From: a virus
IMG/VR virus record: IMGVR_UViG_3300034418_011047
Location: 1 to 50,765 of that record
DNA length: 50,765 bases
Strand: one strand, 5' to 3'
The translations under genes were made by a program, and so were the position numbers. Shown here in pieces: positions 15,291 through 21,503 of this stretch; position 1 is the stretch's first letter, and each line of letters starts with the position of its first letter. Below the pieces are notes generated by a model that did not search any database, was not told the origin of the DNA, and saw only the letters and a program-made list of their open reading frames with translations.

Positions 15291-16280
15291 ATGGCTCATC
15301 ACATTGATTTCTCAAAAGGTTTCGCAAGCTTCGTAGGGACAGCACCTGCGTGGCATCAACTTGGAACGGTTTTGCCAGATGGCATTACTGTACAGGATGC
15401 ATTGGAGAAAGGAGGATTGGATTATTGGGTGGAAAAGCAGCCCAATGTTCACAGATTCCCAAATGGCAAGGAAGAGGTCAGCACCGACTCATTCTTCCTG
15501 TACAGGACAGACACAGACGCTGTCCTCGCAGGGTCTGTCGGGAGAGTGTACAAGACTCTCCAAAATGCGGAAGCGTTCACAATTGTGGACGACCTCGTTG
15601 CGGAGGGGTTGAAGATTGACACCGCAGGAGTTTTGAGAGGTGGTCAGAACACCTTTGTCAGCCTCCAAGCCCCATCATTCTCCGTGAAGGGAGACGAGGT
15701 GTCGCAGTACTTGCTGATTACCAATCCGCACGATGGCAAGGGCGCAATCCGTGTCATGTACACACCTGTCCGTGTGGTGTGTGCCAACACGCTTTCCGCT
15801 GCGCTCGGAAGCAAATCTGGTACACGCATTCGCCATAGCATTAATGCGGAGGCCAAGGTCAGGGAGACATTGGAGATTATGGGTTTACTGTCAGAGACAG
15901 GGCAGTCTACGCAGGAACTGTTTGAATATCTTGTCAGCGAGAGCGTGAACAGCAAAACTGTCAAGAACTACGCTGCGAACGTGCTGCTCACTCCTGAGGA
16001 GAAAAAAGCAGTCAAAAACGGTGCTGATTGGGAGGACGCTGTGTCCACTCGCAAGCGCAATCAGATTTCTGCAATCGCTGAGTTCACAGAGTCTGGCATT
16101 GGTCAGAACGTTCATAGTGGGACAGCATGGTGGATGTATAACGGATTTACGGGGTGGATGCGCCATGAGTGGAAAGACGTTGAGGCGCAATTCCCATCCG
16201 AAAGCCTGACTGCTGACCGCATGGCTGTGGAGGCTCTGAAAATGGCTGCCAATCCAAGCCAAATTATCCAACTTATCTAA
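15291..16280 (+). CDS. DUF932 phage/plasmid-like protein
   Basis: 329 residues from MAHHIDFSKGFASFVG; a longer frame exists, but it would start inside the promoter. Family features are visible: PAWHQLGTVLPDGIT near the start, a beta-rich middle with SFFLYRTDTDAVLAGSVGRVYKTLQNAEAF, PVRVVCANTLSAAL, and a C-terminal helical region with TAWWMYNGFTGWM. DUF932 (TIGR03299-type) proteins are widespread on phages and plasmids; their role is not established, though they are often found near replication or anti-defence genes. It has its own promoter and hairpin leader, so it is probably strongly expressed early. Confidence 0.88.
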   Translation: MAHHIDFSKGFASFVGTAPAWHQLGTVLPDGITVQDALEKGGLDYWVEKQPNVHRFPNGKEEVSTDSFFLYRTDTDAVLAGSVGRVYKTLQNAEAFTIVDDLVAEGLKIDTAGVLRGGQNTFVSLQAPSFSVKGDEVSQYLLITNPHDGKGAIRVMYTPVRVVCANTLSAALGSKSGTRIRHSINAEAKVRETLEIMGLLSETGQSTQELFEYLVSESVNSKTVKNYAANVLLTPEEKKAVKNGADWEDAVSTRKRNQISAIAEFTESGIGQNVHSGTAWWMYNGFTGWMRHEWKDVEAQFPSESLTADRMAVEALKMAANPSQIIQLI

Positions 16281-16287
16281 TCAAATC

Positions 16288-16311
16288 GGGGGCAGGGTAA
16301 CACCTGCTCCC
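16288..16311 (+). promoter_or_regulatory. leader hairpin 6
   Basis: GGGGGCAGG / CCTGCTCCC, 9 bp, loop GTAACA, then ACAAATCCTTTTGTT and the ATG at 16,327 (15 nt). Compared with hairpins 2-4 one C-G pair became A-T and outer pairs changed together. Confidence 0.85.
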
Positions 16312-16326
16312 ACAAATCCTTTTGTT

Positions 16327-16593
16327 ATGGGTTACGCAGATTTTGAGAAGTACCTGATGTATTGCATTGACTACCTCGAATTTTTTGGATTGCCCCTATC
16401 TGAGGCATTTTCAATAGTTGAAGATGCGAGTCACAGCAGGTACATACCTGACGATTACACGAACATTGCAGAGCGTGTGTACGATGCTTGTTTAGAACGT
16501 ACGGATTCGTACGAAACCGAGATGAATTGTCTGTATCTACCAACGTATATGCGCTTGACAGATTTTAAGTACAATGATTTTGCTGAATTTTAA
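16327..16593 (+). CDS. small hypothetical protein
   Basis: 88 residues, acidic, tyrosine-rich (YADFEKYLMYCIDYLEFFGLPL; CLYLPTYMRLTDFKYNDF). It is probably helical and has no recognised domain. It is one cassette of the array, with hairpins on both sides. Confidence 0.6.
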   Translation: MGYADFEKYLMYCIDYLEFFGLPLSEAFSIVEDASHSRYIPDDYTNIAERVYDACLERTDSYETEMNCLYLPTYMRLTDFKYNDFAEF

Positions 16594-16600
16594 TCACATC

Positions 16601-16622
16601 GGGGCAGGGTAATTCCTGTCCC
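16601..16622 (+). promoter_or_regulatory. leader hairpin 7
   Basis: GGGGCAGG / CCTGTCCC, 8 bp, loop GTAATT, then CACAAATCCTTTTATT and the ATG at 16,639 (16 nt). Confidence 0.85.
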
Positions 16623-16638
16623 CACAAATCCTTTTATT

Positions 16639-17019
16639 ATGTTTTACCGTATTATTAAACAAGAATATGATGGGTCTTGGAGCAGAGGTGAGACTGTCTA
16701 TCAGAGTGACAATTGGGCAATGGTAGGTGGCGAATTCTACCGCATTATTTGTGATTTGGAAGAAAAGCGACATTTGCTCGATGCCCATTTTAAGAAGTGG
16801 GTGGAAATGGGGTACGTCAACAACGGCTCAAAGTACTATTTGGAGACGTTTGAACAGGCAGTGGACGCTCAGGATGTGCTTGTGACCATCGATGGTAGCG
16901 TCAATTATACGACATCATGGGCTGGCTTTTACGCCATCTGCTTTCACAATCCAGATTTGAGTGTCAGAGCGTTCATTGGTGACGTAGACGTAACACCAGA
17001 GCCTAATTACAGTCGATAA
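16639..17019 (+). CDS. small protein of the MFYRI...DVTPEP family, copy 3
   Basis: 126 residues, closest to the copy at 13,773: MFYRIIKQ, GGEFYRIICDLEEK, GYVNNGSKYYLETFEQAVDAQDVLVTI, TTSWAGFYAICFHNPDLSVRAFIGDVDVTPEP. The three-copy family in one array, separated by unrelated genes, indicates duplication followed by cassette shuffling. Soluble; function unknown. Confidence 0.7.
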   Translation: MFYRIIKQEYDGSWSRGETVYQSDNWAMVGGEFYRIICDLEEKRHLLDAHFKKWVEMGYVNNGSKYYLETFEQAVDAQDVLVTIDGSVNYTTSWAGFYAICFHNPDLSVRAFIGDVDVTPEPNYSR

Positions 17020-17030
17020 TTTCTTAACGA

Positions 17031-17052
17031 GGGGCAGGGTAACACCTGCTCC
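17031..17052 (+). promoter_or_regulatory. leader hairpin 8
   Basis: GGGGCAGG / CCTGCTCC, 8 bp with one G-U, loop GTAACA, then CACAAACTTTTTTGTG. The stem ends 16 nt before the ATG at 17,069, or 15 nt counting from the C that extends the CCC run. Confidence 0.8.
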
Positions 17053-17068
17053 CACAAACTTTTTTGTG

Positions 17069-17428
17069 ATGATTTCGAAAAAACAATCAGAACAGATTTT
17101 TTTAGAAGCGTTGTGCAGCTTCAACTATTTGAGAAGCTACGGTCTTGAATTGGCCTACAACTTTTCGGACTACCAAACAGTCCGAAAAAATTGTCCAGAC
17201 CTGTCATTCGAAGAGGTACTGATGCACCTGCTGAGGAAAGGAGACAGCATACGAGTCTTAGATTTTGAGGGAGACTACAATTCCGAAATAAGAATCGGAG
17301 ATATTTGGGATAAAGTGCCTACAGCAAATTTGCGACATCTGGCTGCAATTGCAGAAGGAAACTACGATGCGGATGACTGTGACGCAGTGCTACAAACCGT
17401 ATTTTTCGGTGAGGTAATTTTTGGTTAA
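17069..17428 (+). CDS. small hypothetical protein
   Basis: 119 residues from the ATG at 17,069; a GTG lies one codon upstream, but the hairpin spacing favours the ATG. Features: MISKKQSEQIFLEALCSFNYLRSYG at the start, an acidic middle (RVLDFEGDYNSEIRIGDIWDKV) and ADDCDAVLQTVFFGEVIFG at the end. Predicted soluble and helical. No recognised family. Confidence 0.6.
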   Translation: MISKKQSEQIFLEALCSFNYLRSYGLELAYNFSDYQTVRKNCPDLSFEEVLMHLLRKGDSIRVLDFEGDYNSEIRIGDIWDKVPTANLRHLAAIAEGNYDADDCDAVLQTVFFGEVIFG

Positions 17429-17432
17429 AACA

Positions 17433-17456
17433 GAGGGCAGGGTAACACCTGCTCTC
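17433..17456 (+). promoter_or_regulatory. leader hairpin 9
   Basis: GAGGGCAGG / CCTGCTCTC, 9 bp, loop GTAACA, then ACAAATCATTTTATT and the ATG at 17,472 (15 nt). Confidence 0.85.
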
Positions 17457-17471
17457 ACAAATCATTTTATT

Positions 17472-17675
17472 ATGCTACACATTTTTTTCAGAGGCGCAAT
17501 TGGATTCGTTGTCTCATTTTTTGGGGTCATAGGCTTTGTCTGGGTCGTTGGACTTGTTTTCGGGGGCGGAATGGGTTGGATGTCAGAAAATCCCTTAGCG
17601 TTCTTTACAATCGTTCCTGCGCTTATCATAGGGGCGAATGTGGCACAGGAAGAGATTTTGAATGCGGTTGACTGA
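17472..17675 (+). CDS. small two-pass membrane protein
   Basis: 67 residues from the ATG set by the hairpin. Residues about 8-32 (AIGFVVSFFGVIGFVWVVGLVFGGG) and 42-56 (LAFFTIVPALIIGAN) are hydrophobic, with a short acidic tail. Small inner-membrane proteins in early phage regions can act in superinfection exclusion or membrane targeting; no family is recognised. It is the last gene before the second copy of the duplicated promoter. Confidence 0.6.
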   Translation: MLHIFFRGAIGFVVSFFGVIGFVWVVGLVFGGGMGWMSENPLAFFTIVPALIIGANVAQEEILNAVD

Positions 17676-17703
17676 TTTTTTTTCACTTAGTTGAAAGGAG
17701 GTC

Positions 17704-17734
17704 TTGACTATGTCGATTCTTCCTTTTAACTTTG
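17704..17734 (+). promoter_or_regulatory. promoter P-B (second of the duplicated pair)
   Basis: TTGAC (17,704) and TAACTTTG (17,727-17,734), same 23-nt offset as P-A. TTGACTATGTCGATTCTT is shared exactly with P-A. Confidence 0.8.
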
Positions 17735-17751
17735 TCATTCATTAATTCATC

Positions 17752-17763
17752 GGGCAGATGCCC
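17752..17763 (+). promoter_or_regulatory. leader hairpin 10
   Basis: GGGC / GCCC around AGAT, then ACAAACACATTAAGC and the ATG at 17,779 (15 nt). An in-frame ATG lies inside the stem; spacing in the array argues that the later ATG is used. Confidence 0.65.
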
Positions 17764-17778
17764 ACAAACACATTAAGC

Positions 17779-18255
17779 ATGGATATTATTAGCGTAGGAA
17801 ATCAACTGATGGCATCCGACCTCTCTGAGGATGTCAAGAAAATTGCAATCGAGGCGGTCGCTGAGCAGTACAATCTCAGAGTTTGCTCTGTGACCGGAGG
17901 CATTATCTCGCAAGGATACTGCGTTCAAGATGGCAGGTTCTATTTTAGCGACAATGAGTTGGATGAGGATGCCATTAACGAATGGATGGCAGCGAATGAT
18001 TCATTTCCATACAACAGCATTGAAGAGATGGCGGATGACTACGATGATGAGGAGGAGTATCCGTTTTATTATTGGACAGATTGGAGTGAGGGGGATGTCG
18101 AGAGTGTTATTAAGCTTGAAAATACGATTGCAAAAATGCGTAGGACGCTATTAACTATTCGTAACGATTATCACGAAGGTTTGGATGGCGAATGGTGGAA
18201 TCGGAAGTCCGCTTCCTTTGAGCGCATGATTGCACTTATTGACGATGTAATTTAA
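17779..18255 (+). CDS. hypothetical protein with a C-terminal module shared with the gene at 18,951
   Basis: 158 residues from the second ATG, chosen because the first lies in the hairpin stem. An N-terminal helical part (MDIISVGNQLMASDLSEDVK) is followed by a strand-rich part (CSVTGGIISQGYCVQDGRFYFS), an extremely acidic loop (MADDYDDEEEYPFYY), and a C-terminal module of about 40 residues with MRRTLLTIRNDYHEGLDGEW...FERMIALIDDVI. The same module ends the gene at 18,951. Unknown function; first gene under promoter P-B. Confidence 0.65.
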   Translation: MDIISVGNQLMASDLSEDVKKIAIEAVAEQYNLRVCSVTGGIISQGYCVQDGRFYFSDNELDEDAINEWMAANDSFPYNSIEEMADDYDDEEEYPFYYWTDWSEGDVESVIKLENTIAKMRRTLLTIRNDYHEGLDGEWWNRKSASFERMIALIDDVI

Positions 18256-18274
18256 TTAACCATTATTTTTAATC

Positions 18275-18290
18275 GGGGGCTTTGTCCCCC
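18275..18290 (+). promoter_or_regulatory. leader hairpin 11
   Basis: GGGGG / CCCCC around CTTTGT, then ACAAATATCTTTAAT and the ATG at 18,306 (15 nt). The 55 nt around it are nearly repeated before the gene at 18,951. Confidence 0.85.
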
Positions 18291-18305
18291 ACAAATATCT
18301 TTAAT

Positions 18306-18902
18306 ATGCCTAATTGGTGCTACAATTACATAACTATCACAGGCGAACCTCAATCCATCGCACGGATTGCGGATGTTTGCCAAAACCTACAGGGAGGGCT
18401 TTTTGAGGCTCTCATTGGCACTGCGCCAGATTCGGAGGCTGATTGGTATTGGGCTAACGTAGATTGGTTTGGGACAAAGTGGGATGTCGGATCGGAATTC
18501 GTAGAGGACATTGAAAAGGATACGATTGTGCTAAGTGGAGATACTGCATGGAGTCCTCCAACAAACTTTTGCGCTCGTCTGGCAAAGAAATATGGGGTAG
18601 AGGTGGAGATGCATTACGAAGAAATGGGCATTGATTTGTGTGGCCAGACACTTATTGATAAGCAAGGCAACTGCTCATATCAAGACTATGGTTTTGCTGA
18701 GGGAAAGTACAAGCTTGAAGGATATGTAGATTGGTACATGGAATGGGAATCCCACCTGTGTGAGTATTTGGCAGAACATATGAAGGACGAAGGGGATACT
18801 GATTTTGTAGGGAGAATCAAAGCGGAGTATCCGTATCTGCAGGAAGAGGAAGTAACAGAGTGCGCTGTCGATTTGACAGTAAAGTTCAAGGAAATTAATT
18901 AA
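18306..18902 (+). CDS. Api92-like ferredoxin-fold protein, copy 1
   Basis: 198 residues from MPNWCYNYITITGE, the hallmark start of Api92-like (DUF1281/YubB-type) proteins; an upstream in-frame codon would put the start inside the hairpin. Further family features are VDWFGTKWDVG, LSGDTAWSPPTNF, and a YEEMGIDLCGQTL segment. The proteins are common on phages and plasmids and have a ferredoxin-like alpha/beta fold; no activity is established. A shorter paralogue lies at 20,896. The C-terminus (QEEEVTECAVDLTVKFKEIN) resembles the end of that paralogue. Confidence 0.85.
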   Translation: MPNWCYNYITITGEPQSIARIADVCQNLQGGLFEALIGTAPDSEADWYWANVDWFGTKWDVGSEFVEDIEKDTIVLSGDTAWSPPTNFCARLAKKYGVEVEMHYEEMGIDLCGQTLIDKQGNCSYQDYGFAEGKYKLEGYVDWYMEWESHLCEYLAEHMKDEGDTDFVGRIKAEYPYLQEEEVTECAVDLTVKFKEIN

Positions 18903-18919
18903 CCATTATTTTTAATCGG

Positions 18920-18935
18920 GGGGGCTTTGTCCCCC
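18920..18935 (+). promoter_or_regulatory. leader hairpin 12
   Basis: GGGGG / CCCCC around CTTTGT with two extra G 5' of the stem, then ACAAATATTTTTATT and the ATG at 18,951 (15 nt). Confidence 0.85.
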
Positions 18936-18950
18936 ACAAATATTTTTATT

Positions 18951-19484
18951 ATGGACATGAAAGAAAAAATGTTGGAAGTTTTATCCGAGATTGTAAGGGT
19001 AAACTCCATTGCCAGAATCTTTGACACCGATTCAGATGTGGCAAAATCTCTGAATAAGGTAGCCAATAAAGCGGATGCTTTAATCCACCACAGCAATGGC
19101 GTGGTTTACTGCTGTGCGATTGAGATGGGTGACGAGATTTGGGTGTACGGAGCGGAGTGGGATAAGGTCATAGATGAGTCTTACATGACCTTTGCAACAG
19201 AGCAAGAGTTTGAAGAGTACTTGCGAGACAATGCATTTGGGGTAATCTACCAAGGCAAGGGATATCGCACAGAAAATATGTTAGGATATGTAGACTTGAA
19301 AAATTGCCATATTTTACGTTATGCGGACGCATACATAGAGGCGTTGGAGGAATTGACAGGAGAAATGCAAGAAACCTTGCAGACAATACAAAGTGACTGC
19401 GAGATGGCTTTAAACGGAGAATGGGATAAGTCTGATGATGGATTTGAGGCTATGATTTACTTAATCGAACAAATAATAGACTAA
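18951..19484 (+). CDS. hypothetical protein with a shared C-terminal module
   Basis: 177 residues from the ATG 15 nt after the hairpin. Acidic and helical (MDMKEKMLEVLSEIVRV...), with a middle strand region GVVYCCAIEMGDEIWVYGAEWDK. The C-terminal 40 residues (MQETLQTIQSDCEMALNGEW...FEAMIYLIEQIID) match the end of the protein at 17,779. The shared pattern is M-x2-TL-x-TI-x2-D...L-(D/N)-GEW...FE-x-MI-x-LI. It overlaps the next start codon by one base (TAATG). Function unknown. Confidence 0.65.
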   Translation: MDMKEKMLEVLSEIVRVNSIARIFDTDSDVAKSLNKVANKADALIHHSNGVVYCCAIEMGDEIWVYGAEWDKVIDESYMTFATEQEFEEYLRDNAFGVIYQGKGYRTENMLGYVDLKNCHILRYADAYIEALEELTGEMQETLQTIQSDCEMALNGEWDKSDDGFEAMIYLIEQIID

Positions 19485-19843
19485 TGAGAATTATTATAGC
19501 GTTAATTTTATTCTCCACATCGCTGTCCGCACAGGACTGTCTTGAATGTGGAATGACCAATAATCCAGACTCATTTACAGTTGGTCAGGAAATTCTGGAC
19601 ACCTCAGCATACGCAACGTGTGTATATGCAATCCAGATTGGCGCATACCATGAACTGATCCCTGCAACCTGCGGAGTCTGGGTGAGAGTGGATGGGAAAC
19701 TGTACAAGTATTATCTGCCTCGGTTTTACAGCACCAAGGAAGAGGCGTACGAGGATATTGACAAAGTGAGGGAATCTTTCCCTGAGGCTTTTGTTGCTCC
19801 CTTTCGGGGTCTGATGATGATGAGACCGAAATGGGTGGATTGA
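19484..19843 (+). CDS. secreted SPOR-like protein
   Basis: 119 residues. A signal peptide MRIIIALILFSTSLSAQDC (Bacteroidota-style A-Q cleavage) precedes a short linker and a SPOR-like domain: CVYAIQIGAYHEL, VDGKLYKYYLPRFYSTKEEAYEDIDKVRESFPEAFVAPF. SPOR domains bind denuded glycan strands at the division septum. An exported phage SPOR-like protein could act on wall remodelling or host division. The segment HELIPATCGVWVRVDGK closely resembles HELIPATSEILVRVDGE of the next gene, also at DNA level, which is unexpected. Coupled to the previous gene. Confidence 0.65.
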   Translation: MRIIIALILFSTSLSAQDCLECGMTNNPDSFTVGQEILDTSAYATCVYAIQIGAYHELIPATCGVWVRVDGKLYKYYLPRFYSTKEEAYEDIDKVRESFPEAFVAPFRGLMMMRPKWVD

Positions 19844-19851
19844 TTTTTATC

Positions 19852-19882
19852 TTGCACAATTGAAAAATTACTTTTACCTTTA
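19852..19882 (+). promoter_or_regulatory. promoter-like site before the NLTPH-family gene
   Basis: TTGCAC (19,852) and TACCTTTA (19,875-19,882) with the same 23-nt offset as the duplicated pair. The last base deviates from TAnnTTTG. Confidence 0.6.
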
Positions 19883-19911
19883 CGTTATTATTAACCTTTA
19901 AATAAATTACC

Positions 19912-20340
19912 ATGAACTCACAGACAAAAGTCATTAATTTGACACCTCACCCTGTGCATTTGCACAGAGACCATGAATTAATCCCTGCCACCTCGGAAAT
20001 CTTGGTGAGGGTGGATGGGGAAGTTTTGACCATCCCTGCAAGTGGGATTACGGTCAGAGTACAAGCATCGACCGAGCCAGACACACCTGTTCCAACGGAA
20101 TTAGGTAACCTGCCAATCAGCCGAACAGTATTCGCTGATGAGATTCTCTTTTTAAAAGGCTCTGAGAGCGTTTCTATTGACGAGGCAGGGGTAGAGTCAG
20201 GTTGTGTGGCAATCGTTTCCAGATTAGCAGGAAATGCCCTATCAGACAAATTCCCAGACCGCCTCTGGGTTGTACCAAACGAGATTGTCCGTGATGAAAA
20301 CGGACGCATTACGGGATGCAAAAGTTTTGACATAGTGTAA
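19912..20340 (+). CDS. NLTPH-family phage protein, copy 1
   Basis: 142 residues. KVINLTPHPVHLHRDHELIPATSEILVRVDGE at the start, PTELGNLPISRTVFADEILFL in the middle, and WVVPNEIVRDENGRITGCKSF at the end. The pattern N-L-T-x-H ... R-V ... VRD-x2-G-x-I-GC-x-S is shared with the shorter gene at 36,489 and with many phage proteins of unknown function. Beta-rich, probably a small barrel. Followed by a clear terminator at 20,350, so it is the end of that transcript. Confidence 0.72.
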   Translation: MNSQTKVINLTPHPVHLHRDHELIPATSEILVRVDGEVLTIPASGITVRVQASTEPDTPVPTELGNLPISRTVFADEILFLKGSESVSIDEAGVESGCVAIVSRLAGNALSDKFPDRLWVVPNEIVRDENGRITGCKSFDIV

Positions 20341-20349
20341 TCTGTTTTG

Positions 20350-20378
20350 CCTCACCCTGTCATAGGGTGGGGCTTTTT
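20350..20378 (+). terminator. intrinsic terminator
   Basis: CCTCACCCT / AGGGTGGGG pair over 9 bp (one G-U) around GTCAT and are followed by CTTTTT. Confidence 0.88.
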
Positions 20379-20380
20379 AT

Positions 20381-20401
20381 TTAACCTTAAATTTAATTAT
20401 T
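20381..20401 (+). promoter_or_regulatory. TTAACCTTAAATTTAA leader motif
   Basis: Representative of a second leader type without hairpin; closely similar sequences precede the starts at 19,912, 20,660, 20,896 and 23,375. Here it lies between the terminator and the ATG at 20,402. Probably a translation-initiation leader; too close to the start for a promoter. Confidence 0.5.
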
Positions 20402-20644
20402 ATGACCGCTCAAGAATTAGCAACGCTGTTAAAAGACGATTACAAGTCGTCAGACATTTACTTTGTCATAGGTTTTAAGAAAGCCGATTTGGAAAGATAC
20501 GACTACTTTTTGGAGAGGGTTTTCTCTAACGAAGACCAAGCCAACGATTACAAGGATGGCTATGATGACGATGCTGTGTCTGGTTTCGATGTCTGGTGGA
20601 AAGATGGGGATCAGATACTGTCATACGGAGATAGAATTATTTAA
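20402..20644 (+). CDS. small hypothetical protein
   Basis: 80 residues, acidic, starting MTAQELATLLKDDYKSSDIYF; later YKDGYDDDAVSGFDVWWKDGD. No domain recognised. It lies between a terminator and a gene with the same leader, and its stop codon is part of the next gene's leader motif. Confidence 0.6.
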   Translation: MTAQELATLLKDDYKSSDIYFVIGFKKADLERYDYFLERVFSNEDQANDYKDGYDDDAVSGFDVWWKDGDQILSYGDRII

Positions 20645-20659
20645 CCTTAAATTTAAAAC

Positions 20660-20884
20660 ATGGAAAAGAGATTAAAATCCACTCCGCAAGGTATTGTTAT
20701 CGAGGAAGTCACATCCAGATTTCTTCGGGATGAGGATTTGAAGCGTATGGGGTATGAATACCTCGGTGTATCCAAGGATGGTCGCATCCTTTACACTCAT
20801 CAGGACGATGCGGGAAACCAATTCTATTACACAACGGAGGACATCGTAAACAACCATAAAGACTACATTAAAAATTACCTTTAA
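20660..20884 (+). CDS. small hypothetical protein
   Basis: 74 residues (MEKRLKSTPQGIVIEEVTSR...YLGVSKDGRILYTHQDDAGNQFYYT...). The middle looks like a short beta-hairpin module. No family recognised. The 11-nt gap to the Api92-like gene overlaps its leader motif. Confidence 0.55.
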   Translation: MEKRLKSTPQGIVIEEVTSRFLRDEDLKRMGYEYLGVSKDGRILYTHQDDAGNQFYYTTEDIVNNHKDYIKNYL

Positions 20885-20895
20885 ATTTAACTATT

Positions 20896-21408
20896 ATGCC
20901 TAATTGGTGCTACAATGAAATCGAAATTTATGATGCATCTGGTAAATTCTGCCAACGACTTGCAGAACTGCCAAAAGATGCAGAACTTTTTAATTCCTTT
21001 TTGCCATCCGAAAATTACTACGATGATTGGGGAACACGGGATGTCTCTGTCGAGAAATTACTATTCATCCACCTTTTAAGCGAGAACTCCGCATACTTTC
21101 AAGGTGATACTGCATGGAGTCCACCCATAGAATTCTTTGAGGCGATGTCAAAAGAATACGGCATCACTGTTAAAATGTACTATGAAGAACCTCTGATGGA
21201 TTTTGCAGGTGAAACATTCATTGAAAACGGAGAGAGGCGAGAAAACAATTACAACTACGATTCTGGTCTGTATTTTATAAAAGGATTTGATGATTGGTTG
21301 TTTAGCGTAGATTTGGAGGATGTGACAGAGGAGGATGTACGGCATCAGTATCCGTATCTACAGGAGGAAGAGGTTCAAATTGTGTTGCAAAAATTAGTTC
21401 AGGTTTAA
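20896..21408 (+). CDS. Api92-like ferredoxin-fold protein, copy 2
   Basis: 170 residues starting MPNWCYNEIEIYDASGKF, with YFQGDTAWSPPIEFFEAMSKEYGITVKMYYEEPLMDFAGETFIENG, the same family as the gene at 18,306. It lacks the GTKWD segment of copy 1 and is 28 residues shorter. The C-terminal QYPYLQEEEVQIVL matches EYPYLQEEEVTECA of copy 1. Followed immediately by a terminator. Confidence 0.83.
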   Translation: MPNWCYNEIEIYDASGKFCQRLAELPKDAELFNSFLPSENYYDDWGTRDVSVEKLLFIHLLSENSAYFQGDTAWSPPIEFFEAMSKEYGITVKMYYEEPLMDFAGETFIENGERRENNYNYDSGLYFIKGFDDWLFSVDLEDVTEEDVRHQYPYLQEEEVQIVLQKLVQV

Positions 21409-21415
21409 GGTCGGC

Positions 21416-21444
21416 AGGGCAGGGTAATTCCTGCCCTACTTTTT
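21416..21444 (+). terminator. intrinsic terminator
   Basis: AGGGCAGG / CCTGCCCT pair perfectly over 8 bp around GTAATT and are followed by ACTTTTT. The stem and loop resemble the leader hairpins of the array, but no start codon follows closely (60 nt to 21,504). Confidence 0.85.
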
Positions 21445-21503
21445 CGAAAATCTAAGAACTTTTTTCAAACAGGAAGTGTTGTATTATCTCCAACCGAATT
21501 GTT

